64,000 nt of DNA from Asterella californica (Eukaryota > Streptophyta > Marchantiopsida > Marchantiales > Aytoniaceae): positions 25,405,001 through 25,469,000 of the forward strand of contig JAYKYS010000008.1 in the NCBI GenBank assembly GCA_036924285.1. Reading direction: 5' to 3'. The position numbers and the translations under genes are program-made. How positions within the stretch are numbered: the stretch's first letter is position 1; each line of letters opens with the position of its first letter. The notes under the pieces were generated by a model. It did no database searches. It saw nothing but the letters and a program-made list of their open reading frames with translations, and had not been told where the DNA came from. Below are positions 20,561 to 31,800 of this stretch, one piece after another.

Positions 20561-20972
20561 TGTTTGGGGTTGAATAAAGTAAACGTCGTTACAATACGCT
20601 TATATAAATTCATATTTCTTTCATGTGTCTAGTAAGATAGACAGATATGTCATATATGTTTTCCGTTTCTCAGTTGAATACGTCTCAGTATGTGTACTCT
20701 TTCCTGTCTTGGCCACCACTTATTTATCGATGTAACTCAAATGCATAACCATGGAATTTTATTGCATGTGGAGCTCTTGTATTATTTCGTGTTTGTCTAA
20801 ACTAACTTATGCAAACAGAATATCGATGTAAATCAGTTTATCTACGAGATCATAATTTCTGCATCTTATATTAGTAATTTTACCATTTTCTTCAAGCATA
20901 AGTTTAGCACGTCTCCTTTAGGTACAGCAAGCAAGCAGATTGGATATTTGTGTTTTACCGAGAAAGTGACTT
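20561..20972. other. AT-rich sequence, nothing recognised
   Basis: No ORF, repeat or motif that I can support up to the copia target duplication. Confidence 0.3.
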
Positions 20973-20977
20973 GTCTA

Positions 20978-21235
20978 TGTTGGAAATGGATTGCTAGTAG
21001 AATAGGCTAAGGTAAAACTCTAAGTCACGGCATAAGGACAGTATGAGAGTGTGGGAGAGCTCTTCAAGAGATTGTAGGCAAAACCAAGTAAATGAATACT
21101 CAATAATGTACAATGGCCTTGGGCCTGAATAATATACCTTGGGTCTTGGCCTTGGTGACCTTACGAAAGGTCACCATCTAAAAGCCTGAACTGCTTACTG
21201 CAAAAGGGGTATTCACACTGTATGGTATTCTAACA
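20978..21235 (-). repeat. 3' LTR of the copia element
   Basis: 258 bp with TG...CA ends, matched to 27021-27278. The polypurine tract GAGTGGGAG (minus strand) adjoins at 21244-21236. Confidence 0.95.
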
Positions 21236-21270
21236 CTCCCACTCAGTAACAGTTCGGATAAAAATATTAC

Positions 21271-22626
21271 TTAGCTAGAAAACATTCCTAGCTTCGGTAG
21301 TAGATAATCCAACTCGGGAGCTGGTAAGCTCTTTGTCAGAATATCTGCAACCATGTCCTCAGTAGGACAATATCTAACTTCTATCACTTTTCCAGCGACG
21401 TGATCTTTGATGAAGTGATATCGGATGTCGATGTGCTTCGTACGGTCGTGGAATTTGCTAGTGTCGACAAGGGCCATAGCACTTTGGTTGGCACAATATG
21501 TAACGGTCGGCTCCTTGTTATGCAATCCGATGTCGGTCAAGAGCTGACGTAACCAGATTGTCTCTGAGCAGCTCGTGCTAAGAGCTACATATTCTGCCTC
21601 TGTACTTGATAGGGCTACTGACTTCTGTCTCTTGGAGGACCAGCTGATGGCTCCTCCAGAGTAGATGAAGCAATGTCCTGATGTGGATCGTCTTGTCTCC
21701 GCATGTCCTCTCCAGTCACCATCGGTGTAACCGAACAGAGAGTAGGGCTGGGGTGAGTGAGCATACTCAAGGTACAAATTTAAAGTTCCCTTGATGTAAC
21801 GGAAAACCCGCTTCATAGCGGCAATGTGCTTAGGTCCAGGACTACTAATGAACTGGGAGAGTACACTAATGGGATAAGACAAATCAGGACGAGTACATAC
21901 TGCGGCCCAATTAATAGAACCAGCTGCACTCTGATAAGGATAACTATTACATAGCTTCTTTTCATCCTCAGTGACAGGGGAGTCATCCGAAGAAAGTTTC
22001 TCACCTGTAACTAGAGGGGTGCTTACAAGTTTGCAGTCCTGTAAGCCAAACTGAAATAGTTTCTGTGTCAAATACAAAGTTTGACTAAGTCTGATAGTGC
22101 CAGAAGATGGATCACGGTTAATCTCAATGCTAAGGCAATGATGGACTGGACCGATGTCAGTCATGTTGAACCGTGAGCTCAATTTTCCTTTTACGTGAGA
22201 CAGTAGAGCCTCACTGCTGCTGGCAATCACAGTGTCATCCACGTAGAGAGCAAGGATGACGAAGTGCTGTTTCTGGTGCAAGTAGTAAACGTTTCCGTCT
22301 GCACCGGACTTAGCAAATACAAGAGAAAGCAAGAAGTTGTCGATGATCAAGTACCATTCTCTTGATGATTGCTTAAGACCGTAGAGAGTCTTGAGCAATC
22401 TGCATACTTGACTGCGCCTTGCTGTAGTCACGCCTTCCGGAACACTCATGTATATTTCCTCGTTAAGTGTTCCATTCAGAAATGCAGTGTTAACATCCAT
22501 TTGATGTACATGTAGATTATACTGCGCTGAGATGGCAAGGATGAGCCGTATTGACTGAATGCGGACTACAGGGGAAAAAGTTTCTGTGTAGTCCAACCTG
22601 TAGATCTGGGTGAAACCACGAGCCAC
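21271..22626 (-). CDS. copia reverse transcriptase and RNase H
   Basis: 451 codons from ATG at 22626. RT motifs in order: TETFSPVVR near residue 14, QMDVNTAFLNG with Asp44, LKTLYGLKQS, and the active site YVDD at 128-131. RNase H follows from about 318 (GYTDGDWRG with its first Asp, SSTEAEYVAL, then DILTKSLP at the end). The ATG is internal to the domain: the same frame is open upstream to a TAG at 22689-22687 and then continues as the integrase ORF. So the real product was one integrase-RT polyprotein and this ORF is its C-terminal half. Confidence 0.92.
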   Translation of the reverse strand: MARGFTQIYRLDYTETFSPVVRIQSIRLILAISAQYNLHVHQMDVNTAFLNGTLNEEIYMSVPEGVTTARRSQVCRLLKTLYGLKQSSREWYLIIDNFLLSLVFAKSGADGNVYYLHQKQHFVILALYVDDTVIASSSEALLSHVKGKLSSRFNMTDIGPVHHCLSIEINRDPSSGTIRLSQTLYLTQKLFQFGLQDCKLVSTPLVTGEKLSSDDSPVTEDEKKLCNSYPYQSAAGSINWAAVCTRPDLSYPISVLSQFISSPGPKHIAAMKRVFRYIKGTLNLYLEYAHSPQPYSLFGYTDGDWRGHAETRRSTSGHCFIYSGGAISWSSKRQKSVALSSTEAEYVALSTSCSETIWLRQLLTDIGLHNKEPTVTYCANQSAMALVDTSKFHDRTKHIDIRYHFIKDHVAGKVIEVRYCPTEDMVADILTKSLPAPELDYLLPKLGMFSS

Positions 22627-22686
22627 TAGTCTTGCCTTATAACGAGCAATGGACCCATCGATATTAAGTTTTAACTTAAAGGTCCA

Positions 22687-24879
22687 CTAACATGTTATCG
22701 GTCGGCGTCCATATGGCAAGTCGGTGAGCTTCCAGGTGCTGTTAGATTCGTGGGAATCTAGCTCCTCCTCTATTGCTCTTCTCCACTGATCGGCATCAAG
22801 AGAAGATACTGCTTCTGTGTAAGAAACATGTTCCATTGGCACTGGTTTGAGAGTTACCATTAATGCACGTTTGGTGTTCTTCCGAGACTTCGGGATCGGC
22901 GATGAAGGGTCGTAACCTTCATCTGGGTTCTGTTGTGGAGGAACTGAATGTCGAGCTGATCGTCTCAATGGAGGCGGTGCTGGGAAATCCAATGGAGGAA
23001 GAGAGGACTCGCTGTGGGTGGAGCCGGAGACTCGTGATGAGCGTGGTGATGTGCGCCAAAGGTAAGGATGGCGCGGGCTCAAGTTCTCTGCAAGGGGAGA
23101 GTGATGGCTTGAGGAGTGAGAACATGGAGGGCGACTGCTCCCACTGGACTGTGTACTGCTGGTGACTCCTCCGCCAGGGCCATGACTGCTAGGGACTCCT
23201 CCTCCAGATCCAAGACCAATGGATGGGGTTGGAGCTGGATTGGCAGGAGATGGCAGAGGAACTCCCACTGAAGGGAAACCGGGAGAGACGGACGGGACAT
23301 GAGCTGGACCAGCTGAAGGGGCGGGCACAGTATGATAAAAATGGACGTCGGTCTCAGGAGATGCTTGAGTGAGTGGGAGATCAGCAGAAGGGGTGGATGT
23401 GGGAGGAAGAGTCGGAGAAGACTCATCGAAGATGACATCACGAGAGGTGAAGGTATGACCGTCAGATTTTCTTTGGAGACGGTAACCCTTACTCTGGCCG
23501 CTATAGCCAAGGAAGATACACTCGTGAGAGCGATCATCGAGCTTTGTGCGCTCAACCTCGGGGACCTGGGAAAAAGCACGGCAGCCAAAGACGCGCAGAA
23601 AGGAGAGATTGGGTCGACGAGGAGTTGTGGAGGCATAGGAGTGCCAGAGTTCATAAGGTGTGGTCATAGGCGGGATAGCCTTAAACGGACACCGGTTCTG
23701 GAGGAAGGTGGCGCAGGTGATTGCTTCACCCCAGAAGGGCTTGATGAGCTTGGAAGTGAAAAGCATAGAACGGACAGCATCAAGCAAGCTGCGGTTCTTA
23801 CGTTCAGCAACGCCATTCTGCTGAGGAGAGTAAGGGACTGTGAATTGACGCTGGATGCCACGCTCGCGACAGAAAGCGTCAAAAGCAGCTGAACGATATT
23901 CTCCGCCATTGTCAGATCGTAAAGTGATAAGAGATTGACCAGTGGCACGCTCAGCAAATGCTAGATAGTCCCGGAAAGCAGCAAAGCAGTCACTCTTATA
24001 GTAGAGAAGACGAGTGACAGTGTAGCGCGAGTAGTCATCAATAAAGGTGATGAAATACTCATAGCAAGAAAAGGTGCAAGGGGAGATGCGACCACTAATA
24101 TCAGAATGGACCAGTGCAAGAGGACGAGTGGATCGAGTGGAGCTGGCACGTGGGAATTTAGTGCGTGCATGCTTGCCGTGTGCACAAGCTGGACAAATAT
24201 CCTCAGAGAGCGGGAAGGAAGAGAGACCGGTAACATACCTGCGGTGGCTTAGCTCATGAACTCGATGATGGTTGATATGATCGAGTCGCTGATGCCACAA
24301 GGTAGAGAGATCGCCCGTTGTAGTAACGAGGGCACAGGGTCGAGGTGGCGTCGGTGGAGGAGTCCGACTTCCAGATGTGAAACCCTGAAGGCCTGCCAAC
24401 AAATGCGGAGGAGACCAGAACCGAGAAAAAGAAGAACTCGACTGCTCGCCAAGGGGAATCCAAGATGAGGCATGTTGAGCAAAATAAGGACTGTAGGGAC
24501 GAGGGCCAAGAAGGCCCTCTATCCCACCTTGGGGGACTATGTCCCTATTGGAGGGATCGTCCCCCTGATCCCCGGACGGACTGCCGTCGGGGCTGGCCCC
24601 GAACGGACTGCCACCAGGGCGGTCCGCGGGGGTTGGCCTGCATGCCCCGCCGCGCGGGGATGCAATATCCCGTGTGCGAGGATATTGTATATCCTCGCGC
24701 AGTAAGGCACTCGGCGGAGATAAGGCATGCGCATGCGTATGCACATCCCCTTCCTCTATGCGAGTGTCAGGGGGCGGCACCCCCGATGCGGGGGTGTCTT
24801 CATATCCCCGCGGTGGCGGGGATATGTTGCGTGCGTCCCCGCGCAGCGGGGACGCACGCTTGGATGGGGATGGTCTCAT
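22687..24879 (-). CDS. copia GAG-pre-integrase, integrase and RT start
   Basis: 730 codons. Residues 1-180 are a Pro/Gly/Ser-rich stretch encoded by a GC-rich segment. Residues 193-238 form the HHCC zinc domain (LWHQRLDHINHHRV, then CPACAHGKH). The integrase core has D260, D323 and E359 (HSDISG, RSDNGGEY, QNGVAERKN), with 35 residues between the last two. A Pro/Ser-rich linker follows, then the RT N-terminus (YTEAVSSLDADQWRRAIEEE). The TAG at 22689-22687 stands where relatives have Lys before WxFK, a single AAG-to-TAG change. All integrase catalytic residues are intact. Confidence 0.88.
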   Translation of the reverse strand: MRPSPSKRASPLRGDARNISPPPRGYEDTPASGVPPPDTRIEEGDVHTHAHALSPPSALLREDIQYPRTRDIASPRGGACRPTPADRPGGSPFGASPDGSPSGDQGDDPSNRDIVPQGGIEGLLGPRPYSPYFAQHASSWIPLGEQSSSSFSRFWSPPHLLAGLQGFTSGSRTPPPTPPRPCALVTTTGDLSTLWHQRLDHINHHRVHELSHRRYVTGLSSFPLSEDICPACAHGKHARTKFPRASSTRSTRPLALVHSDISGRISPCTFSCYEYFITFIDDYSRYTVTRLLYYKSDCFAAFRDYLAFAERATGQSLITLRSDNGGEYRSAAFDAFCRERGIQRQFTVPYSPQQNGVAERKNRSLLDAVRSMLFTSKLIKPFWGEAITCATFLQNRCPFKAIPPMTTPYELWHSYASTTPRRPNLSFLRVFGCRAFSQVPEVERTKLDDRSHECIFLGYSGQSKGYRLQRKSDGHTFTSRDVIFDESSPTLPPTSTPSADLPLTQASPETDVHFYHTVPAPSAGPAHVPSVSPGFPSVGVPLPSPANPAPTPSIGLGSGGGVPSSHGPGGGVTSSTQSSGSSRPPCSHSSSHHSPLAENLSPRHPYLWRTSPRSSRVSGSTHSESSLPPLDFPAPPPLRRSARHSVPPQQNPDEGYDPSSPIPKSRKNTKRALMVTLKPVPMEHVSYTEAVSSLDADQWRRAIEEELDSHESNSTWKLTDLPYGRRPITC

Positions 24880-25000
24880 TCGGATGGGGTCCTCATCCCC
24901 ATCGCGATCCCCGCTGTGCGGGGAGGACTTAGGTATCCCCGCACGCTGCGGGGTGTCAGCGTCTGCGCGTCATGCGCGGAGGTTTGTGGTCCGCGTGGGG
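24480..25000. repeat. GC-rich cluster of CCCCGC/GCGGGG palindromes
   Basis: The words CCCCGC and GCGGGG recur in both orientations many times, for example around 24780-24960, forming short palindromes (CCCCGCGCAGCGGGG near 24838). It sits between the copia protease and integrase domains and encodes the Pro/Gly-rich leader of the integrase ORF. Most copia elements lack anything like it at this point, so it is an insertion or local amplification. Confidence 0.75.
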
Positions 25001-25436
25001 GCGCGTTTGACTGTCGGTTCGCGGAGAAGTCTCCGGACGTGGGGTCTTCTCAATCGACGGAGATCTCTAAAGGCGTACGAACTGGATCGATCCGTGTGAG
25101 AGGAAAGGACTCGATCCGTGTGCGCGTTTGAGGAGGCATGCCAAGGGGTGGTGTCCTTACGGGAAATAAACCAAAGGTTGTCATAGTGAAGGGGGTAGAG
25201 ACCGCGATGACTGAAATTGAGCCCTCATTATTCAAGTGAGACAATTCCAAATTTTGTGGAGTGAGAGAGTGCTCCGAATTAGGGATTTGAAAATTCCGTG
25301 AGTGACTTGGGTGAATTTCAGCTTGGGTGTGCACATTCTGTGAGACGGGGCTGGGTCTGGACCGTGAGAAGCGGATCCTGCGCATGTTGCGGTTGAATAG
25401 TGAGGTGCTAGTCCGCTGGTTAGATTGCGGTCTAGC

Positions 25437-25945
25437 TCACAAGCGTGGTCCTGTTCTCTGGCTAGGTGGTAGTGTGTGGACTACTGACGTCCTATCAGCT
25501 GTAGCTACAAGCGCGGTTTGGTCAGCGACCAAAATTGAATTCCCGAGCATGTAGAGGTCGTCGACGATGGGACAGGGAGCTAGTACTTGTCCAAATCTGT
25601 CTTCTAGGTGACAGAATCCGTTGCCAATTAAGCACCAGCCGCCATTGGCATCAAATTGCCGAGCTGAGAATAAATTCTTCTGCAAGGCGGGCACGTGAAG
25701 AACGTCACGTATGTACACGTGCTCGCCGTTGAGCAAGCGTACTTCCACCATGCCGGAACCAGCAACGTGGATGGTGGTGTTGTCACCGAGTAGGCATCAT
25801 TCTCGGTGTTCTCAGAAGAGACGGGTGAGTATTCGACGAATTGTCGTCGATTATGCGCCATGTGGTGTGTGACACCCGTGTTCACATACCAATTAGGATC
25901 AGCTGTCTGCTCGATTGCAGACGAACATTGTGCCACCAGAACCCG
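25437..25945 (-). pseudogene. copia protease region with the catalytic Asp lost
   Basis: The minus strand reads NWYVNTGVTHHMAHNRRQF, where copia proteases have W.(V/L)DTG(A)(T/S).H(M). The active-site Asp is Asn here (GAC to AAC, one G-to-A change). It continues in another frame as HVAGSGMVEVRL, then LHVPALQKNLFSARQFD, a standard copia stretch upstream of GAG-pre-integrase. At least one frame change separates the two parts. No autonomous processing is expected from this copy. Confidence 0.75.
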
Positions 25946-26165
25946 ATGAGTGTTGCCGTTGTTGTTCTGGGAACGACGATTCTTGTTCTTGTTCTTGTTA
26001 CCAGCAGTCGAGTTTTCGTTACTGCTGCTTGGTTTGTCCAGATACTCGGCGATGCGGTGCCGGGGCTTGTTACACTGGAAACATTTCTCGTTAGGATCTG
26101 GCGGTCTCTTCGGTGGCTGGTTGCCGCCTTGTCGGTTGCCACCATTGTTGCGCCGGTTGTTGCCA
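25946..26165 (-). pseudogene. copia gag zinc knuckle, degenerate
   Basis: On the minus strand, an Asn/Gly/Arg-rich linker (NNRRNNGGNRQGGN) leads to KCFQCNKPRHRIAEYLDKP. The first CX2C is intact, but the conserved Gly of G-H is Arg and the last Cys is Tyr. RNA binding through this knuckle should be lost. Confidence 0.65.
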
Positions 26166-26179
26166 TTACGTCCTCCTTG

Positions 26180-26836
26180 TCAGCATCCTGCAAACAAGGC
26201 AGTGGATGGTTCCATCGATAACTTGCGCCCGATCGTTTCCTCCTGAATGAGGAAGGTGATGAGGTCCTGTAGCGAGAGATTTGGGTTCGTTCTCATCGCC
26301 TGCAAGAATAGATGGTAGTTGTTGGGCATGATGCCCATCAACGCGAGGACTTGCTCCTCGTTGGTGATTATCAATCCAGCTGAAGTCATCTGCTGGATGA
26401 GAGACTTGAAGTTGTTTACGTGCTGGGTGACAGTCTCGTTGGGTTTCATCTTTAAAACCCGCAACTTCTCTCTTAAGTGCATCTTGGTCACCATGTCTTG
26501 ACCTGCAAAGTGTCTGGTCAAGGTGGACCATGCATCGTTCGACGTGGTGCAGGACATTAGATGTCCTGCCACACTGTTCTCGCAACATTCGTTGATCGCT
26601 GCGAGCGCGTTAACATCACGCTGATCCCAATCTGCGATGCTACCGGGTCCGGTAGCAGAGGGAGGGATGGGTACCGCAGTACCTCCGGGTGTCGTGGCAC
26701 GTGGTCGCTGCACGTTCTCTTCCACGATATCAAGAACACCATGGGCCCTGAGCCGCAAGGTTGTCTTGTGCTTCCAAAGCGTGAAATATGTGCCGTCGAA
26801 CTTGGCCCAGCCTTTGGTGTCAAAGGGGGCAGACAT
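26180..26836 (-). CDS. copia gag (UBN2-type)
   Basis: 218 codons from ATG at 26836, close to the primer site as expected. It begins MSAPFDTKGWAKFDGTYFTL (the W..FDG..Y..W start of copia gag) and continues with SCTTSNDAWSTLTRHFAGQD, LKMKPNETVTQHVNNFKSL and LLALMGIMP-like motifs found in UBN2 gag domains. It ends near 26180, after which the knuckle region continues in another frame. Apparently intact over the capsid-like part. Confidence 0.85.
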   Translation of the reverse strand: MSAPFDTKGWAKFDGTYFTLWKHKTTLRLRAHGVLDIVEENVQRPRATTPGGTAVPIPPSATGPGSIADWDQRDVNALAAINECCENSVAGHLMSCTTSNDAWSTLTRHFAGQDMVTKMHLREKLRVLKMKPNETVTQHVNNFKSLIQQMTSAGLIITNEEQVLALMGIMPNNYHLFLQAMRTNPNLSLQDLITFLIQEETIGRKLSMEPSTALFAGC

Positions 26837-27008
26837 TCTGTATCAGATTGATCGCTGAAACGGTGAAATTCTGTTAGCGAAGGTACAAAATCTGGGTGCG
26901 TGAAGCGTCCTTCTCGCAGCAGCTGAAGCGTCCTCCAACTGCTCTCACCTAAGGGCCGAAGGCCTACCTAGTGCCTATGCTATTGTGCTAGTTCATCAAC
27001 AATGCAAA

Positions 27009-27020
27009 GCTCTGATACCA
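27009..27020 (-). other. initiator-Met primer-binding site of the copia element
   Basis: The minus strand reads TGGTATCAGAGC immediately inside the 5' LTR (27021-27278). Confidence 0.93.
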
Positions 27021-27278
27021 TGTTGGAAATGGACTGCTAGTAGAATAGGCTAAGGTAAAACTCTAAGTCACGGCATAAGGACAGTATGAGAGTGTGGGAG
27101 AGCTCCTCAAGAGAGTGTAGGCAAAACCAAGTAAATGAATACTCAATAATGTACAATGGCCTTGGGCCTGAATAATATATCTTGGGTCTTGGCCTTGGTG
27201 ACCTTACGAAAGGTCACCATCTAAAAGCCTGAACTGCTTACTGCAAAAAGGGTATTCACACTGTATGGTATTCTAACA
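27021..27278 (-). repeat. 5' LTR of the copia element
   Basis: 258 bp, TGTTGGAAATGGA to TTCTAACA, followed by the GTCTA duplication. Confidence 0.95.
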
Positions 27279-27283
27279 GTCTA

Positions 27284-30200
27284 TGAAGAACAAATCTCTT
27301 TCAGCTGCTGTTGGAGCTTTACAAGAATGGTCATAAATTATTCAGCGGAAGAAAAGAGAGGAAAGTTTAGGAGACGAAGAGAAAGGCAGAATCTCCCATA
27401 GACACATCCTTTGCCAGGAAAGGATGCGCCTGGTGGAAGTGATCTGGAGCCGAAGCAAGTCCACTTTACATGGGAAGTGTTCACGTAAGCATTTCTTTGA
27501 CTGGATGTACCAAACAATACCGCATGGTGAGAAGTTGGGAACAGTCAAAGCATAAGAATCTTGATGATTGAGGGCGAGAAGAGCGCAAGTATTTTCCGAA
27601 TCATCAGAAAACAGAATCATGACGTTCAGCTTGACTGACTTGTCTACGAGGAATGAGACGAGAAGTGAAGTGACAGCAAAAGGTATGTTCCGAGCTGGCT
27701 GTACGCATTCTGCAGGTGTCGTGTATGAGACCATATGATATGACATACTTGCAGACTTGTGCTGCTTTGTCACGTCCACTCACTAAGTGGGAAAGCAAAA
27801 AGTTGTTATCATGAGTCTTGAACAGAACACCACTTTCATGTCCAAGCACAGCATGCGCAACCTTCCTTTAGCAGAATCTCTCGCTATTCGCTGTCTTCAG
27901 GTATATCCTTTTGTTAATTATCTCAAATTCCATTTTCTTGAATAATCCACCCTTTTACTTTTACCTGGAAAGCCGGTGACTTCACCGAACGGTTTTCATT
28001 CTTTCCTTCCCCTGTTTCGTCAGTACCTTTCACTTTGTTGTGAGACCAGCCCGGTCAATCAGCGGGCCTTGCCTTGTTGTCGGATATTAAAAAGAAAATA
28101 AAAAGAAAATAAGAAAATGTAGATTCACATTCACGTACTTACTGCGGTGAGTTCTGAAAATGATTGTGTTTCTCTTGGTAAACCTCCAGTTCCGGTATAA
28201 AAGGAGAAAAGGAATATTCCCTTTTCTTTTTCTTTTTACTTTAGTTAATAAGAAAAATTTACATTTCCAAGAATCTATTAATTTTTAACTATATAGATCT
28301 CAGTCACTTTTAACTATATTGAACTGTAATAAATCATAAAGTGTAAATCTTGTGAATAGCTATAAACTGAATCTTCATTGTTCTGATTCCATGAAAGAAC
28401 GAGAATTCTGTGATAAAAAGCAACTTAATGTTAATTATCAATTTTCTATGCTTTGTGACCGTAAACTCGAGAAATGAGAGGTTCTAAGTGGCCGGAGCTC
28501 TTATACTGGAAATGGGGTGTAATGATGAGGTGCCATAACATATAATTCTAAATATAAATAAATATATTATCTTACTTTGATCACGTATCTTACTGCGATT
28601 CTAAGCCTCTGAATTAGCCTTTGTACAATAATCTTTAATTTATTATTTATAGCATAGTGGAAAAGTGGTCAAAGCTTTTTTTTGCATACGTGTATGTGAG
28701 ATTTATTTTGTTCAGAACCATAACATGTCTACATTATATTTAGAAAATAAAATTTTTACTTATTATTTTCATGATTTTGTTTAGTTTTGATTTAACGTTC
28801 TCCAAAAGAATTATGTAATGATTATTTTCAGCAATAGAGTTAGTCCGGTTGAATCTTTATGAAATATTAACTTGGCTTTGTCGATGTAGAAATCCCCACA
28901 AGAGCTAAGTCAAGAGGCTTTTCTTGTTTTGGTCGCTCAGTAAGTGAACAGAAATCATGGTTCGTTGGTTGTTGAATCCTTAGTGGAATTGTTGTAATAC
29001 TTCGTAAGATTGAGTTATTCAGTCCTGTCAATTGATCTCAGTCCACATAACTACGTAAGTATCGATTCGGGATGGAGTTAACTTGTTAGGTTTACGACAT
29101 CAATAACCTAATCAAAAGGGGGAGCATTTATGAAAGTCCATAACCATAAACGATTTGTTTGTTAGATAGCGAATGCACGTGAAACATGAAATATAACAAA
29201 GATTAAATAACTACAGTCCATTATTGTAAACTATTTTTTATATAAACCGGATAGGTTTAATGAAACCAACCATTGGTTGAAATATGAGTCAACAGTTTTC
29301 TTTTATTGGTCTCGTTCTCGTTCACTGATAGAGTTTCCTCGCAAGAAAAGAATCAATTAAATAATAACTTAAATCAAAGTTCTCTTAGAACTTTTCACGA
29401 TGTGATTCACTTCACAACTAACTATCAGCTATCGAGTATCCACTGAGAAATACTGAACTGAAGTTTCGGTGGTTCTTTCAAACAAAACAGTATTTCCTCT
29501 CTAATCTTAACAGGAAAGAAATATATAGATTATTTTCACTTGTATACTCGCTTCTGAGGTAGAATCCATATTTTAGTGAAGCCTGAGCCGTACGTGGACG
29601 ATGAAACATGCCACGGTTTGCAGTGACAAAAGATCTAAGAGATCAGATGAAGACCGGAAGCTTAGCCTAGAGGAGTTTTGCACTGAGTTGGGAGAAACAA
29701 GAGCAACAGGAGCCCGTAGAAACAGTGAGATGATTTAGAGACCTTGGAGAGTGAAAAATTTCATGTATACAGACTTTAGATCGACTGAGGTTTTGATGAT
29801 ACTGTTCTAAAGTCTTAGAATACGTATCTGATATAGTTACGTGGAGTTTTGGTGAAAGAGAAAGTCCATTCAGAGAAATATACATTCAATAAAACTTTCT
29901 TCCCACATTGTTTTTCTGGATGTAATTAGCGGTTTTGAGGTCCACTGCCGGTATCAGCAAGCGTAACACCCGGTCTAAGCTTTATGAGCCTGTTCTATGC
30001 CGTATTTGAGATTTTTGTTAGCTTTCAACTGAAATTGCACTAGTGTGATGGAAATCTGATCTCTCTTCATTTATCGTTTCAAGGTCTTTTCTAGAGTTCT
30101 AAACTCTGAGAGTGGTTGTGATGTTATGCTTGGATTCCGAATTAATATCCAAGAACGAAAATGTTATCTAAATTCTTGTCAAATTTGGAGTCTCTTTAAA

Positions 30201-31479
30201 TCCGAGACTAGACCGGAAGTCTCGTTAAAGACTAGTCCGTTATCCAAATCTACTCACAGTAGTATTTCAATAATATCTAGAAATTAATTCTTTTGAAATA
30301 GAACTGGATTTTAAGACTAAATTTTATAGCGATCTTGAAGAAAATTAGTATTCGATAATAAATTCAGTAGAGAAAAACGATATATTTACGTCTGAACATT
30401 CCTGCCTCAGTGAAGAAAATCAGCCTCCGTGACCTCGCGCGCAGAAATGCTTCTTGTCTCTTCTTGCTCTTGGCCCTTCGGGTCCCTCATTCCCTTGTAA
30501 GGCTTGATGGGGTCTTCCCATCCGTTGGCTATTCATCGCGTCGCGTCTTATCTGAAATGCTTCTCGCGGTCACGGATGTAACCCTACTGGTTACTATACG
30601 TCCACCGAACCTGGGTACAGATGATCTTCAAGCGACGCGTGACCAGCATGGCTAGATCCCATTCTGTCTTTTAGACCTTTCCAAAGGAAGACACAAGCGA
30701 CGCGACGATGGAGAGTTCGTTAGAGAAAGATACTGTTTGGGTGTGGCTGCTCCACCTGACGAGACGAGGCTACAGAAGACGACGTGAGTGCAGCACACTC
30801 ATCGTGTGCTTACAGGTGAACACTGTTCGACAAAGTGGGCGACTACAGCTCTGTTGCGGTACATGGTACAGTATAGTTTGTTGAGTTGTCAACGCGGTAG
30901 TCTGTTCCTTCGCTATTGAATAGCAACCTAATAATTTAGTGTTTTAGGGTTTAGGAGCTAACTAACCTTCCACTAAATGAACTGTCAGCAATAAAATCAT
31001 AGACTTCAGTCAAATCAGTGCATTTCTACCTACAAGTTCTTGACTACACATCCCATAGAGATCCAAAAATTCTCCTTTGAGAGTATTTATTTATAAGTTA
31101 TCCACTAAACCACAATCTTCTTCTTCACAATACTGTTATAGTCCCGGTGGAAACTCAACAATGAAACTCAAAAAAGATTTTTAAACTTTCCGGAGGATAA
31201 AATTCTCCAATCCTATCGGTCCATTCACCAATGCATTATAATCTCGAGTTCATGTAAACATTCAAGTATGCTTAGTTTGTAACGGTTGAAGAGAAAATGA
31301 GTTTACTATTGTTGTATTATATAATTTATGAAATGAAATGAAATGAAATTATTGCCCATTGCATGATATTTATTTGGAGATGATATAAAAAATAATTTCA
31401 TGTTCTAGCACTTTGATTCTATTCTCTTTTCTTACATTTTAGAAGTATACATGTTCAAATATGCATTTGGAAACGTGCA
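27284..31479. other. AT-rich gene-free stretch
   Basis: Minus-strand ORFs at 27342-27849 show no recognised motif. A purine-rich run (AAAGAAAATAAAAAG) lies near 28089-28117. A locally more GC-rich island at 30400-30900 carries GCGACGCG words and an 81-codon ORF with no motif. I see no supportable gene. Confidence 0.35.
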
Positions 31480-31800
31480 TATCCTCACCCTCTTCAAAGA
31501 TGGAAGAGGGTGGCACGTTCATTCATTCAGTGCCTAACCCTTCTCGTCGGAAGGTTTAGGCATTAAATTAATGCCTATATTAAATATATATTATGATGTG
31601 ACCTTGGGTTTAAACTTCTAGAAGCGAGTTTCTGTGCGCTGTCTTTATGGGTTATGTCAAGACAATCTGTTGCTTTATTGTCTGTTAATATTTAACACTT
31701 ACAATAACAGTTTAATTTTACATGATCTTATCTTACATTCAGAATTCACATTTATACATTCTTTTATAACACAAAACAGAGAAGATATTTCTCCAGCAGG
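31480..31800 (+). repeat. two-hairpin dispersed repeat, copy 1
   Basis: Stem CACCCTCTTC/GAAGAGGGTG (31486-31512) and stem GTGCCTAACCCTTC with GGAAGG-TTTAGGCA (31530-31562), followed about 80 bp later by CTTTATGGGTT. Same order as copies at 37190 and 60040. Confidence 0.55.

Larger units (their letters stand above)
20978..27278 (-). mobile_element. complete minus-strand Ty1/copia retrotransposon (6,301 bp)
   Basis: 258-bp LTRs at 20978-21235 and 27021-27278 start TGTTGGAAATGGA and end TTCTAACA. GTCTA at 20973-20977 and 27279-27283 is a perfect 5-bp target duplication. The minus strand has TGGTATCAGAGC directly inside the 5' LTR and GAGTGGGAG before the 3' LTR. Gene order gag-protease-integrase-RT-RNase H is copia. 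LTRs differ by a handful of substitutions, so the insertion is moderately young. Coding lesions (protease Asp to Asn, broken zinc knuckle, one TAG before RT) make this copy non-autonomous. Confidence 0.95.

Noticed and set aside
22863..24932. Long plus-strand ORFs over the copia integrase (for example 23332-23892, 24465-24932)
   Set aside because: Shadows of the minus-strand integrase ORF and of the GC-rich repeat.
27009..27020. tRNA-Met fragment (GCTCTGATACCA), also at 19632-19643
   Set aside because: Position right next to LTR ends shows these are primer-binding sites, not tRNA genes.
27342..27849. 145- and 81-codon minus-strand ORFs as host genes
   Set aside because: Overlapping frames, no motif, no codon pattern or splice context that I could support.
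30410..30655. 81-codon ORF in a GC-richer island
   Set aside because: No recognised domain, and flanking DNA has no gene signals; probably chance.
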